From positions 1-64,000 of the forward strand of contig JASVEC010000022.1 of assembly GCA_030770535.1 (NCBI GenBank): a stretch of DNA of 64,000 nt, read 5' to 3'. Origin of the DNA: Batkoa obscura (Eukaryota > Entomophthoromycota > Entomophthoromycetes > Entomophthorales > Batkoaceae). Below the pieces are notes generated by a model, which saw only the letters and a list, made by a program, of their open reading frames with translations, did no database searches and had not been told where the DNA came from. Below, piece by piece: positions 39,183 through 52,132 of the stretch. The position numbers were made by a program, and so were the translations under genes. Every line of letters starts with the position of its first letter. Positions within the stretch are counted from its first letter, which is position 1.

Positions 39183-42100
39183 TTAAAGAGCTTGTGAATC
39201 CCTATTATTCCCTGTGGAAATCTGAGTGAGATTAAGATCTTCCAACATAGCCAACCTTTCAAGTGTAATTTCTTCAATACATTGTTCAATAAATTCTTTA
39301 TAATACTCAATGTTTTCCCCAAATACAGTATAAAGATGTTCTTTAACTTCTCTTCTTGTAATCGTATGTAAATCCGCATCTTGTAAAAAGTAATAGATTT
39401 CTTCACTAATCATTTGTTGACTCTGTTCAATGGCTTCTACTTGTTCTGGATAACTGGAGGATTTCATAGAATTTGAGATCATTGGGTTCGTGTTTTGTTG
39501 AGATGGTGCACTTGATTGAGTGTAAGCATCGGAAGCTAACTGATTATTATAATTAATAGATATTGAATATTCTGATGAATAATCGGAACCAACTACAGAC
39601 ATCATCTTTGGATCTCTAGGAGCAAAAGGTGGTAACCTTGCCACTTGTGAAGTTCTATTTAAAGAACCTTGTAAGCTGATACCAGATAACCTAGATGATC
39701 CCACTTCTTTATTAGTACTAATTTGTGTAGCAAAGGGGGATCCAGAATGTCTTGAATTCGATAGTTTAGAACCAATCGAGCTACGATCCAAAGTAAGCAT
39801 AATAGGTTGATCTAAGCTAGATTTACTATCTGTTGTAGTACTTGGTGGTAATGGGAAATTCTTAGCGATACCACCTAATTTCATTGCGTTTGCTTCACTA
39901 TTGTTTTGTACCTGCCAACTCATTCCACGTGACTTTTCTAAATTTTGTTCCATTGGACTCATTGGTTGGTGATTAAAGGTAGGTGAAACTGGGGAAACGG
40001 GCAAAGAGGTACGGGAGGCTGAGTTATTCATATCATTTACACTGCTACTGTTATGACCACTACTGCTATTACTGGTAGTTGGACTATTGTTGTTACTATT
40101 ATTATTACTATTGACATTATTTATATTACTTATTGTATTAAGTGGACTATTTTTAATCATATTACTATTCCTTGATTTTAAGCTTGTATTATCGCTGGGG
40201 GTACTGATGGGTACACCAGCACGATTGATATCTGTATAGAGAGAAGACATAGGTAGTTGTTTTGGAATTGAAGGTGATTTCTTTAAATAGCTCTTTTCAT
40301 ATGGAGTAAAGGTATATCTAGATTTATGAGTATTATCAAAGTTTTCTCCATCAATGGCTCCATGTGGTCTAGATCTTACTTGATCCCCGCCAAGATCATA
40401 CCAATTTAAATCATCCATTTTAATTAAAGAATAAATAGGGATGATGATATAATAGAAAGGTAAACCAATAGTAATATAATATAAGCAGCATAATAATAAA
40501 TTATTGTTCTTTTCGATAACACATGACAAGAATAAAACAACTACAATGAATAAAGTAACGATGGGAATTAATACAGAAGGTAAATCTAATTGTATCAAAC
40601 CTCTTAATAACATAGCATAAAAGTAGAGTAAGAATATTGGACTGAGTAATTGAGCTAAAAACTTAATTGAAATGACAACGAATGTAGTTATCTTTGATGA
40701 AAAGATACAAGAACTATTAAATAACTCAAATGTATTATGTAATTTAGTATTAAATAAATTTTTTTCTCTTTTTAATAATTGTTGAAATGATTGATAACTT
40801 AATGTAGTGGCCTTGGCTTCTTGAATATAACCCAATTTCATACCTTTCCAATGCTTTAATAAGCAAGTATGAATATATTGTTCTTCACCTAATAATACCA
40901 TATGTCTTGTATGTAAAGTAGTAATACGTTTATTAATAATATAACTTAATAAATCATAATCCATTAAACATAATGATCCAGTTGCTTGTTTTAATCGATA
41001 TAATATTAATCCTGATCTTAATTGAGTTATTAATTTGAATTTGAAATTGAAATAATTTTGTATATTTCTATTCAAATAATTGTGAAATAATTGTAAGGGA
41101 TATAATAAGAAATGATTGGAGATATCTTTTAATAAAATTTGTCCTGATACTGCTATATAATCTGAATTACGTTGCATAAAAGAAGTCATATGAATTAATG
41201 CTTTATTATCTAATAATATATCCCCATCCATATTTAATAAATAATCAAATTTTAAGGGATCAATTTCCAATTGGTCCATATGTAATTGAATATCTTCTTC
41301 TAAAGGTGTTAATAAATTTTCATTTGAAGTTAAACCATCCAAAAAATTTAGTAGGATTAATAATGAATCCCTTTTACCACGATTCCCATTTAATTCCATT
41401 TCATAATTATTTCCAACTTTAACAATTAATATATAAGGTACTCCATGATTTTCATTATAATAATGTCCTGAATATACTTTAGCAAAATTAATATTCTTTT
41501 TACCTAAACCTAAGCTTTGATATGTTTTTGATTTAGGTTCCATTCCATTATAGTTTAATATATCTAATAATGAATCTGTACATGAATTACCATCACTTAT
41601 TATCATTAATAATTTATTGTGATCTGTATAATGAGAATTAATCAAGGAATTAATACTACTTAATAATTCACTCTTTGTTTCATTAAAACAATTTAAAAAT
41701 AAAATACATTTACTATCATTATTAACATCTAATAAGTTGTGTTGTTGATAATTCATCAAGATTGATATTAAATTTAAAAATAAGCGAATAATTGTTATTA
41801 AAAAGGGTAATAAAATCATTATTATTGGTAAATACCATATCATACAATTACTATGAATACCAGCTAATTTACTGGGCATTAATTTACCTTTATAAATTAA
41901 ATTATCTAAACATAATTCAATTGCTTTAGAATTCTTTAAATTATTAAATTTATTAGTAATATCCTTATTTCTATCATTGATTATTAACTCATTCAATTGT
42001 TTATTAATAAAATAATTATTACTAGTAATATTGTTATTTAATATTAATAAACTAGTATCATAAACCTTATTATTTAATATAAAATAATTATTATTTAATT

Positions 42101-42831
42101 CGTTATTATTTAAATAAATATCTCCCATAATGTTCTTTTGATATTCTGAATACTCATTGTTTTCATAGAAACAAGGACCATCTTTACTATATTCATTATC
42201 TCCTTTCTTAACAGGACAATTGATCAACTTAAAATTATTGACTTTATAATAACTATTCATTAAAACTTTAAGCCAATTATCCATAGAATCAAAATCATTA
42301 TCATTAATACAATCATTAATTAAGTTATAAGGTGACAAATCTCTACCAGGTAAACGAGCAAATAAACTAAACTTTGGAAAAGAAAGTGATATATCTTTTC
42401 CTTTATTGTCATTACTAAATGAAGCTAACTTATTGATATTATTATTCTTCAAATTGACTACTTTACCATGAATTATATTATATCCTTCTTTTTCTACTGT
42501 TGATATTGAATACAGATTATTAGTATTACATATTACATTTGGTAAACCTTCGCCAATTATTAAAAATAAAATTGAGCTTAATATTGTTAATACTAAAAAT
42601 GAAACCTTTTCTCGATGAAATTGTACTTCGTCTAATTAAATTATAAATATATTATTTTTATATATTACTAAATGTAATTAATATAAACCTACCTTCTCCT
42701 TTAATGCCCATTGAATGAAATATTGAATTTGGTAAAAATAAAGTAAAAAAATAGCTTAATTTAATCCATAATCCTCTTTTAAATGTAATATTTTTACGAC
42801 TGGCAACAGTGCCTTCCATTTCATTACCCAT
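39183..42831 (-). CDS. Divergent chitin synthase (class IV/V type) with DEK_C tail
   Basis: Two exons, about 1200 residues, start ATG 42829-42831, intron at about 42634-42693. The N-terminus KRGLWIKLSYFFTLFLPNSI and the following TM match division 2 chitin synthases. A decayed cytochrome-b5-like region (NKVYDTSLLILNN) follows. The GT2 domain has CILFLNCFNE, NRGKRDSLLILLNFL and LNMDGDI (D-x-D). However, the canonical ED is EE (LGEEQYIHTCLLKHW) and QRRRW is replaced by KREKN (QQLLKREKNLFNTKLHNTFE). Three or more TM helices and a Ser/Asn-rich cytosolic stretch precede a C-terminal DEK_C domain (EEIYYFLQDADLHTITRREV). Polymerising activity is doubtful. It may be a regulatory or neofunctionalised member. 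Confidence 0.85.
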
Positions 42832-43497
42832 CCTCTTATTTTGATATTAAGCTTATGTTAGTGAAAAATTAATTAATTTTTTTATCAAAAAAAATAAAAG
42901 TAGAATTAATTATAAAAAATTTATTGCTAATTCTTCATTCTCTGTTTGTTCCTTTTTTCACCCTTTGATTTTGATTTTTGTAAAATTCCTCCACATTCAA
43001 TTGTTGGTTTTGATTAGTTCAGGTTAATTAGAATCTTAAAAGAGATTTGATTAGCTGATTTTATGAAATTGATTTCAAATTAAGCCAATCAATTTGGAGA
43101 AGGCTTATTTTATGGTAACTTTGGTAAAAATTCTGTTCCCTGAAAAATAACTTGATTTATTTTAGGATGCTAATTTATTATTTCACTTATTTTTATTTAA
43201 TAATAGTTATTAATGAGTGTTGAAATTATAATATATGAATAGCTAAGATTTTATTTAGTAATTGATTTAATATATTTTTATTTAAATATATTTGCAATAA
43301 TATTGTTGTTATTAGTTTACTATACATTATATGCTCAACTTTTCGAAATCCCTACAATTTTAAGTGATTGATTGGCTTGTATTCAGTTTATTAAAATTTC
43401 GATTAATAAATTAAAAATAATTTACAATTACTAAAAATAACTTAAACTCATTTTTTTTTTATAAATCTCAATAATACATCACTACATCACTCACATA
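42832..43497. other. Shared divergent promoter, chitin synthase homologue and GIG1-like gene
   Basis: This is a 666-base AT-rich interval. A CCAAT-type core occurs in AAGCCAATCAATTTGG near 43083. Nothing else is specific. Confidence 0.45.
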
Positions 43498-44086
43498 ATG
43501 GAATGGTCAACGATTATAGAAACTATAGGTAGCCTTCATCTTTACCTTATACCTTCTTATATATCTAATAATCTCCTTCTATTTACCCATAACAGAATTA
43601 CAAAAGCTAGAACTTTTTCAACGTAACCCAACAGATGAAGAAATCTATCAACAAGCTATAAACAATATTAAGCAGGAACATGGTACAGTAACAAACTATA
43701 TTAATAATGTAAAATTAGCTAGTTTGAAAAAAGAAGTAAAACTTTATGGAAATAAAGTAATATCAGAAACAGTCGATATTACAGAATTAAAAGATAATTA
43801 TTATTACATTGAAAATAGTGAACTTAAAAATGGTGAGGTTAATGGCGATTCTATTCTCTATCGTCCACGGGTTTTATTAGTGAAAAATGATTTTGGTTAT
43901 CATTTAGCTGAAGGAATAGAACATCATCTTATTTGGTCTTTAGAGAAATGGTGCAATCCAAAACAAATTTTGGGATTTTTAAAGAAGGAATTACCAGGAA
44001 GGGAATATGTTTTCTTTTTAAATCCAGGTCATTTAAGATCTATTAAAGAGGTATTCCATCTACATGTGTTTTCGAGGAAATTGTGA
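43498..44086 (+). CDS. GIG1-like protein (DUF3605)
   Basis: Two exons, about 180 residues. MEWSTIIETI is joined across an intron at about 43529-43595 to ELQKLELFQRNPTDEEIYQQ. The C-terminal half shows the DUF3605 pattern: RPRVLLVKNDFGYHLAEGIE, then HHLIWSLEKWCNPKQILGFL and REYVFFLNPGHLRSIKEVFH with HLHVFSRKL. The family includes Candida albicans GIG1, induced by N-acetylglucosamine; its biochemical role is unknown. It is divergent from the chitin synthase homologue, sharing a 0.67 kb promoter. Confidence 0.85.
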
Positions 44087-44325
44087 TATGATTTTTTTGG
44101 AATGAATGATTTTTTTAATAAATTGCGAAAAATAGGAAAAAAATGAGAATTTGGAAATTTTGAAAATTACCTCATCATTTATGGGGTAAAAAATTTAAAA
44201 TAAAGGAGAAGTGTTTAATAATAAGACATAAAAATTTGAAGTTTACATTTTAGTTTTTTATATCAATTTATAAAATAGCTTATCTGTATTCATTAACCAT
44301 AAATTTATAAACTATTTTCTGAAAA

Positions 44326-45433
44326 ATGCCAATAAAAATAGTTGACCAAGATAAACCATTGTTAGTAAGGTTAAGTAAACTTGTAGTGGTAAGAAAATAC
44401 TTTTTTAATTTAACATTTCATTAAAATCATCTTCCCTTCCTTTCTTAGCATGCTCAATTTGTATGGTGGTTAGGACATATCACTGTAGTTTATGCCACTA
44501 TCTTTTATTTTTTAAATTTAGTATTTCGACAAGAGATCAATAGTGTATTTTATTCTAAAGTATTTAGAGGTTCGATTATTTCATATGGTATTGTTATTTG
44601 GAAAGGTCATAAGGTAAGTTATATATATATATACAATTATTTCAAATATCGATTTATTTCTATAAATAGCCATTTTCCTTCTCTTATTCCTATTTACAAA
44701 CGGTATTAAAAGATGAAACTTCATGCTATTTACTATTAGCACTTTATTGGTTAATAGCTACACCAACATCAAGTAAGTATCTTTTTTACTCTTATATTCG
44801 ATTGTTTGACCCAAAACTCTTCATACAGTCACCGTCATTCCATTTTTTGTATATTCGATTTTTCATTGCATCAATTATATACGTACAAGATTATTTCCAG
44901 CCATATTACCACAAGCAGCTGAAGAATTAAAAAACTACAATCAAGCTTTAAAAAATAGAAAAGAAAATAAAAGTAACGAACAGTTACCTATATTACCTCC
45001 AGAAGCTCAATTGGTTTATAAAGTTCAACAAGTGGCTTTGGAACAATATGCTCCATTTATGCAAATTGTAGCCTTTTTCGAAGTAGGAGTTATTCCTTTA
45101 TATTTGTTAATTGGTTTGTTTGGGTAAGCTATTTTATATTATTATATTATATTATATTATATTATATTATATGTTATGATTTACTATATTGTAACTTTAT
45201 TAAATTAAATTGATTGATTCTTTATTTTTAGATTTGGTTATTCTATAATAACTATTTTTGTTTATAGTCAATTTTTAATGCGACGTGTTAAACAATCAAA
45301 ACCAACTATAGCTGCATTTACTGCTATCGATAAAATTATTCAATCATTTTTAGATCATCCACCAGCTCCACCTGCTGTTAAACAATTTTATTCTTCATTA
45401 CGTTCTTTTTTTGTTTCTTTAAAAGCAGAGTAA
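44326..45433 (+). CDS. POM33: POM33/TMEM33 family ER-nuclear envelope protein
   Basis: Five exons, about 275 residues. MPIKIVDQDKPLLVRLSKLV leads into TM1 (QFVWWLGHITVVYATIFYFL). Then come TM2 with SIISYGIVIWKGHKPF, TM3 with CYLLLALYWLIATPTSITVI and a fourth from FMQIVAFFEVGVIPLYLLIG. Motifs INYIRTRLFPAILPQ and LMRRVKQSKPTIAAF are typical of the Pom33/Per33/Tts1 family. These proteins shape tubular ER and contribute to nuclear pore distribution. One intron (about 45125-45230) carries an ATATT simple repeat. Confidence 0.88.
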
Positions 45434-45642
45434 AATTAATTTTTATTCATACTTTAGTTATTATTTTATAGTATTGTTTATTTATTTAATTTTAATAATA
45501 AATAGATAATAAATAGATAATAAACAATTAAAGAAAGTGTTTTTTATTTCTTTTTTAATTTTTTAACTTTAAATTAAATGTAGAATAAATAAAATAATGA
45601 AATAAAACATATTCCTAAATAGTTAATAATATAATAATTTAT

Positions 45643-46591
45643 TTAATAATGGCCATTAACATTAAATTTCAATACATTAAGAACTAGATCTTGTAAAACA
45701 AAAGTAGATTTGGAACTAGAAATTAAAGTTTTTGTATCTTCAGATTGAATGAAATTTCTTGTACTCTTTTTAGGATAAAATATGACTTTAGGACAAGAAG
45801 CTCTACCTTGAGTTTCAATAGGTTTAAAATCTTTACCATTAGCCATAAACCAAGTACGAATTTCTCTAATAGATCTACCACGACAAGTAATAACTACTTT
45901 TAAATCCGTATTCTTTTCAATAGCTTGAGTAATAGCTTCCCTTGAATAACTTCTACCAGGTACTATCTTTTCTTTTTTCAATATATCATAATAATTATAT
46001 TTATGATACATGCTTAATACTTTAGCAAAGTAATCATTAGCATCTTCATATTTTTTATATTCATTTCCGTAACATTTAGGTTCAAAGGTAGATAAACATG
46101 TTCCATGTTTATTCCATTCATGGGACCAAAAAGCTTCATTATCTCCTTTAAATGATGGCCAATATAAATCTAAATTATTATATAAGGTTTGATTATATGT
46201 TTTTAACTCAGAACCAAGGTGTGGGTAATTTCTTTGACGATCACAGCCATTATTAGGTCCATGACGACCATCACTAATTATAAATTTAGTACTAATTTTT
46301 TAAAATAAATTAAAATAAATTTACCAATAATCGGGCCAAAATCCATGAATAGTGAATTTATCACTAGCACCTGTACGATCTACCCACTAGTTAGAAGTTA
46401 ATATAAATTAAATATTAATTAATAAATATTATTACCTGTTGAGAAAATAATACTTTACCCATCTTAGGTACACAACATGAATCTACATCTTCCGTTTTAC
46501 AACCTTCACTTACTAAAGGACAAGTGTATTCATAGGCTGCTATAGTACAACTGGATAAAAGGATACTTAATGCAATTGATTTTAAAGACAT
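45643..46591 (-). CDS. Secreted RNase T2, copy 1
   Basis: Three exons, about 280 residues. MSLKSIALSILLSSCTIAAY is a signal peptide. CAS1 is FTIHGFWPDYCDG (split by an intron within the Cys codon, about 46263-46323) and CAS2 is FWSHEWNKHGTCLSTFEPKC; both active-site histidines are present. C-terminal motifs include TCRGRSIREIRTWFM. RNase T2 cleaves single-stranded RNA to 3' phosphates via 2',3'-cyclic intermediates in secreted or vacuolar compartments. Compared with copy 2, the protein has an extra 25-residue C-terminal tail. Confidence 0.9.
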
Positions 46592-47334
46592 AATGGTTAG
46601 TTTAATAATGTTAATTTAAGTTTATATATATATATGTATATGTTTCGTTTCAGGATTTATTGTTTAGATATTGATTTCTTTTAAGTTAATTTATAAAAAA
46701 TAGAAACTAAATGTAGTTTATTATTCTTTATATACTTTTTTTGATCATTAATGTTTTATTTGAATAAAAAAACAGTCACTCTCCACACTTATTTATTAAT
46801 TCATTAAGTTTTAATAATTTTCTCCTTTGTTTTTAATATTATTTTAATTCTAATGCAACATTTTTAGTGTTAACTTTTATTATTTAATAATTTATATAAT
46901 TAATTTTTTTATTCATTGATCTTTATATTTAGTTAAATTTTAGCTTAAATATTTTTCTTAAATAAACAGTTAAGAGGATTATTTTAAAGTTGAAATATTT
47001 GAAACTAATTTTTATTTAACCTTCAAGTTATCAAATCAAACGCTTAAATTAATTCACGTGGTGTTGTTTGCTTTTAACCTTTATTGATTTTTGTAGTGCT
47101 TATTCATTTTACGGGTGTTATAAAAAAAGTTATTTTTGTTTAATTTTGAGGTAAAGTTATTAAGTTAATCAATCTAATTAAATTGTTTAATTTTCTAACT
47201 TAAAATTCTATAATAAAATAAAATAAATAATCAATATAAAAAATAAATAAATAATCAATATAAAAAATAAATAAATAAAAAAGATAAAATTATTAAATAA
47301 TAAAATAAAATATAAAATGATATAACTATTTATT
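46592..47334. other. Intergenic, 0.74 kb
   Basis: AT-rich spacer between the two RNase T2 genes with AAATAAATAATCAATAT simple repeats at about 47215-47290. A TATA tract (TATATATATATATG) lies just upstream of copy 1. Confidence 0.5.
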
Positions 47335-48093
47335 TTAGACTTTCATCGTATATTGGATACCTTCTTTTGGACAATTACTTTTATCAACTGAGTTAGTTAA
47401 GATATAATTATCTTTTCCTTTAACACGATAATATAATCTAATTTCATTTAATTTTTTATTTTTACAATCGAACATAGCTTTAATTTTATATTGTTTATAT
47501 AAAGCATCTTCAAATTGTTGTAAAGAATAAGTATTCCCTGGAATAAGACCACTTTGTTTAAAAACTTTATATAAATCATATTCTTTTCTTAACTGTAAAA
47601 CCTTTTTAAAATATTCAATAACTTCTTGACCTGGTTGATATTTATCCCCATAACATTTAGGATCTAAAGTAGTTACACAAGTACCATGTTTACCCCATTC
47701 ATACGTCCAAAACCCTGGATTATCTCCTTTATAAGAGCCCCAATATTTATTTAACTCTTCTGTTAAAGAAGCTTCTTGTTTAACAAAACCTTCTAAAGAT
47801 TCTATATACATTCGATTACTATCACATCCTTTACTTGGGGCATAAGTTCCATTACAAAAATCAGGCCATAACCCATGAATCGTAAATTCATCTTTAGGTC
47901 CAAGGGTAGGAAACCATTGTAAAGCTAATACTACTAAGCCATAATAAGGAGTACAACAAGTATCCTTTGGTTCAATTGTACAACTAAGTGAAGATTTAGA
48001 ACAGCATTTAGATTGTATTTGTAAAGGAGAGGAAGGAGCTAAGTCAGCTAATATTAAACTAAAAAAATTAAAGATAATAAAATAAAAATTCAT
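47335..48093 (-). CDS. Secreted RNase T2, copy 2
   Basis: Single exon, 252 residues. MNFYFIIFNFFSLILADLA is a signal peptide. The order of motifs is complete: LVVLALQWFP, FTIHGLWPDFCNG (CAS1), FWTYEWGKHGTCVTTLDPKC (CAS2), FDCKNKKLNEIRLYY. Ten or more cysteines match the disulphide pattern of fungal T2 enzymes. It lies in tandem with copy 1 on the same strand, but the two differ in intron content and much of the sequence, so the duplication is old. Confidence 0.93.
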   Translation of the reverse strand: MNFYFIIFNFFSLILADLAPSSPLQIQSKCCSKSSLSCTIEPKDTCCTPYYGLVVLALQWFPTLGPKDEFTIHGLWPDFCNGTYAPSKGCDSNRMYIESLEGFVKQEASLTEELNKYWGSYKGDNPGFWTYEWGKHGTCVTTLDPKCYGDKYQPGQEVIEYFKKVLQLRKEYDLYKVFKQSGLIPGNTYSLQQFEDALYKQYKIKAMFDCKNKKLNEIRLYYRVKGKDNYILTNSVDKSNCPKEGIQYTMKV

Positions 48094-48826
48094 CTTTTTT
48101 TTTGTATTCTATCTACTATTAATTAATATTAATAAATTTAGTATTTTATTTAATAATCATTTTTGTTGCATTATATACTTTTCATTTGATTTTTTTTATT
48201 CTATTAAATTTATTTCGGTTCCTACTTATTCTTTGAAAATTTGAGTTTATTATTTAAGTTAGTTTTACTATATTTGTAAATCGATTAAAAATTTTTAGAA
48301 ATTTTTTATATAAATTTTGTTTCTTTATTTTATTATTTTTATACATTAATAAATATTAAAATAGTTTATTAAATATTTATTTCATATATAAAATAAGAGT
48401 ATATTAATTATAATATTAATATACGAATATTTGTATTAATTTTTATATATAAATTATAAAATGTACACATTTTTAATTTTAGTTATTTGATTGGTTATTT
48501 AATAATTTCGCATCTTTTAATGGTTAAAATTCATTCTTGAATTTTAATCTTTTTTTTAACAATTCCTATTAACTTGACTTTTAATAATCGTATTCTATCT
48601 ATTTAATATTCAATGAGGATAAGTTACGAATAATAGGTATATAATATCAAATAAATGACTATATATTAAAATGTATATATATTTATATTAAACATATATC
48701 TTTTATATTAAATATAATATCTCATTATTTTTACTAACTTTATATTGACTTTAATTATAACTTTTATACAAAAAAATAAAAAGTATTATATAATTATAAC
48801 ATTAATAATAATAACTTTAATGTTTT
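48094..48826. other. Intergenic, 0.73 kb
   Basis: Very AT-rich. No feature recognised. Confidence 0.5.
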
Positions 48827-50328
48827 GATTTATTTAAAAAGAAATTAAACCCATTTAAAATATCTTTTTTCAAATCATTAAACTCTTCTAAACCAATAGT
48901 TACTCTAACTAAAGTAGGATCAATATTTTTATCAAATTGATATCTCCATTCCATTAAAGTAGTACTACCACCAATTGATGTAGCTGATTTAATAAGTTGA
49001 AAACAATATGGTATTCTTTTAGCTTGTTCTTCTGTTTGAAACTTAATAAAAAATTAAATATATTAAATTTAATAATAAAAATAAACATACTAATATTGAA
49101 AATACTGTTGAATGAATTTGATACTTTTTAGCCCAAGAATCTGGTTGTATTAGTGCATGTTTTAATTTAAATATCAATTGATTATATGGTAATTGATCTT
49201 TTAATTCATTTAAAAAATGTATAATTCTTTGTGTTGTTTCCCATTGTTGATTAACTCTTAATTTTAATGTTCTATTTAAATAATTATTATAATTTAATTA
49301 TTATTATTAATATTATTATTATTATTATTATTATTATTTACTTTAAACTTCTACTTAATAAATAAGCTTCTAAATTACCCAATATACTACCTAATATATT
49401 TCTTTGTTCTAATAACTTAATTATTGAATTTATCATCAGTATATTATATTATATTATATTGATTATAATTTACTTTTAAATACATTTTTTTATCTTTACA
49501 TACTAATAAACCAGCTAAAATATCGGAATGACCTCCTAAATGTTTAGTAGCTGAATAATGGGCTAAATCAATATCTAATATATATATATATGTAATTATA
49601 ATTATTATTAAATAATGATAATATTAGTAATATTAGTAATATTAATAATATTAATAATATTAATTACTATAATCTAATGGAAAAAATAAAGGTGGTGGGG
49701 CTAATGTAGCATCACAAATTATAGGTATTTTTATATTTTCTTTTTTTTCAACTATTTTAACTTGATTGATATAATGATTAATATCTATTAATAAAAATAG
49801 TATATTAATATAAGCATAAATATTTAATATTTAGTGTTTAATATTTAATAAAATTTCAATTACCAATAACTTCTCCTGTAGGATTTACTGGATTTTCAAT
49901 TAATATTAAATCTCCTATTTTTAAATTTAATTTATATTCAAGTGGAATTAATTCAATTTTATATAATGAATTTAATAATTCAATGGCAGTAATACTAAAA
50001 TAATATCCCAATTTAACATGAATTCTTTTGGGTCGGTAATAAATCAAACTAGCTATTAAGGCAGACATACCACTTGAGTAAGTGATACAATATGCTTAAT
50101 TAAAATTATTATTTTTATATTTTATTATTTTAATTAATTATTACCTTTCATTATTTCTTTTAATTCATCTTCTACTTTAGTTATATTGGGATTACCACTT
50201 CTTGTATAAGTATATAATGGCTATAATAATTATTAATTATAAATTTTATATAAATTTTATTAAATATAAATTACTTGATCATCTGATTTACGTTCAAAAG
50301 TAGTTGTTAATGAGATTTTGGGTTCCAT
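48827..50328 (-). CDS. Cys/Met-metabolism PLP-dependent enzyme
   Basis: About eight exons, roughly 380 residues. It starts MEPKISLTTTFERKSDDQ, then PLYTYTRSGNPNITKVEDEL, CITYSSGMSALIASL, LILIENPVNPTGEVI, PIICDATLAPPPLF and DIDLAHYSATKHLGGHSDIL. The lysine in SATKHLGGH is the PLP Schiff-base residue, and YTRSGNP is the family's cofactor-contact motif. The C-terminus has ATSIGGSTTLMEWR, then VRVTIGLEEFNDLKKDI. The family includes cystathionine gamma-synthase, gamma-lyase and beta-lyase. The MEWR... ending resembles the short synthase-like fungal branch; the exact reaction is not assigned. Introns carry ATT and AT microsatellites (for example about 49300-49340). Confidence 0.85.
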
Positions 50329-50619
50329 TTTGATTTCTAAGTTAAAAAATTTATTAAAAAATAAATAAATAAAACTTTTTTATTTTTCAATTTATAGTTT
50401 ATCATTTTTTTAAGTCATACTTATTCTTTAAACAATATGACACATTCGCATTATTTCTGATATTTAATTTTAGCCTTCTTTAAATTCTAGATTTATTCAA
50501 AAATATTTTTATTACATTAAAACTTTTATCTTTTATTCATTAAAAATATTATGACAATAAAATTATTAAACATAATGACTAATAACTATTCAATTAGAAT
50601 TATTGTATATATATTTTAT

Positions 50620-51237
50620 TTAAAGAAAACATCTTTTAAGAGATTTATTACTTAATTGATCATTCATATGATCTTTATCTTTAAGTTTTAATGAAAAATC
50701 ATATTTATAGCCACTCTCAGGTAATAATTCCAAATCCACAATATCACTAATAAAAATGATTAAAATTAATGTATAATAATAATTAATAAAACTTACTTTT
50801 CTAAATGTTGAATAGAGAATACTCCATCTTCATAAAATTGATTTCCATCTTTATCTGGACATCTGGTAATTGAATATTGACCATCCGAGTAAAAACTAAT
50901 ATATTGATAAGTATGACATTCCTAAATATAAAAGATTAATAGTATTCTTTTTAAATTTATAATAAATAATAATAAATAATAATAATACTTACTTTCTTTA
51001 TCTCATTATTACTATAAATATTAATCTTATTATCATTATCTTCTTCAAAATCTCCAAATAAATATAATAATTTAGCTTCTTCTAAATCAGAAGTATCACA
51101 ATCAATCATGACTGAATTACCATATCGAAATCCTTGCCATAAAAAATCCACTTTAAATTTACGATCTTCACCTTCTTCTTCAGGTGTAGAAGTTTCAATG
51201 ACATGATTCGTCCCTTTAGATTTTCTATTTTTGAAAA

Positions 51238-51316
<79 letters not shown>

Positions 51317-51681
51317 TTAATACTATAATAAAAAATAATAGAAATAAAACTTACATCATACCAAATGTAATTTGTTTTGTATTTTCAAAACAATAACTAC
51401 GAATAAATTCTTTTTTTTCAGTAATTATTAAAGCATAAGCTGAGGGACATTTATCTGACTAAATAATAAATAATAAATAATAGTTTCAATTATTAAATTG
51501 TTGAATTTTTAATATTATTTACTTGTTCTTTAACATATCGAAAAGTACCAGTGATATCTTCAACTAAATCAACATATTCAGTTAATTCTTCTGGTTCTTG
51601 AATTGAGTTTTCTTGAATTGTTAAAGAATCCAGTCCTTTAATTATCAATATTAAATTGATTAAATTCAATTGAAATTTCAT
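50620..51681 (-). CDS. Orphan secreted protein
   Basis: About five exons, roughly 280 residues. MKFQLNLINLILIIKGLDSL is a probable signal peptide. An acidic segment follows (EELTEYVDLVEDITGTF), then CPSAYALIITEKKEFIRSY with CFENTKQITFGMM, then GEDRKFKVDFLWQGFRYGNS and a region with CHTYQYISFYSDGQYSITRC. The last exon ends SLKRCFL. It has about seven cysteines, no TM segment after the signal and no family I recognise. Exon ends are supported by GTAAG-type donors and TAG acceptors. The frame remains to be confirmed at two junctions. Confidence 0.6.
51238..51314. repeat. (ATT)25 microsatellite in an intron
   Basis: An uninterrupted trinucleotide tract of about 77 bases lies within an intron of the orphan secreted gene, just before its acceptor. 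Confidence 0.95.
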
Positions 51682-52132
51682 TATCTTTATCTTATTATTG
51701 TATTATTTAAATTTGGTTGATATATTTATCTATAATTTTTGTTTATTATAATGTAGAAGAGATGTTAAAATTAAATAATAAAAAAGAAAAACAAAATTAT
51801 AGTTTATAGTTTGTACATAATTTTATTATTTGAACTTTTTGTTAAATTCAAAGTTAGTTGATCTTTGAATTTTGATATTCCATTTTATTTACAATTAACT
51901 CCTCAATTTGTTTGATCTGTTGCTTATTTGAATTAGTTTTTCGCTGCTCTTGAATTTTAATAAGAGTTATTTTAGCTATGATTTAATGATTGACTTTTTA
52001 TATCAATATAGCAATAATATAGAAATAAAAATTATTTATTATAATTATAATAAAACATTAATATAAACTCAAAAATAAAAAAGAGGAATTATTTTTATTT
52101 TAAAAAATAAAAAATAAAAAATTAAATACAAC
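51682..52132. other. Intergenic, 0.45 kb
   Basis: AT-rich, no feature recognised. Confidence 0.5.
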
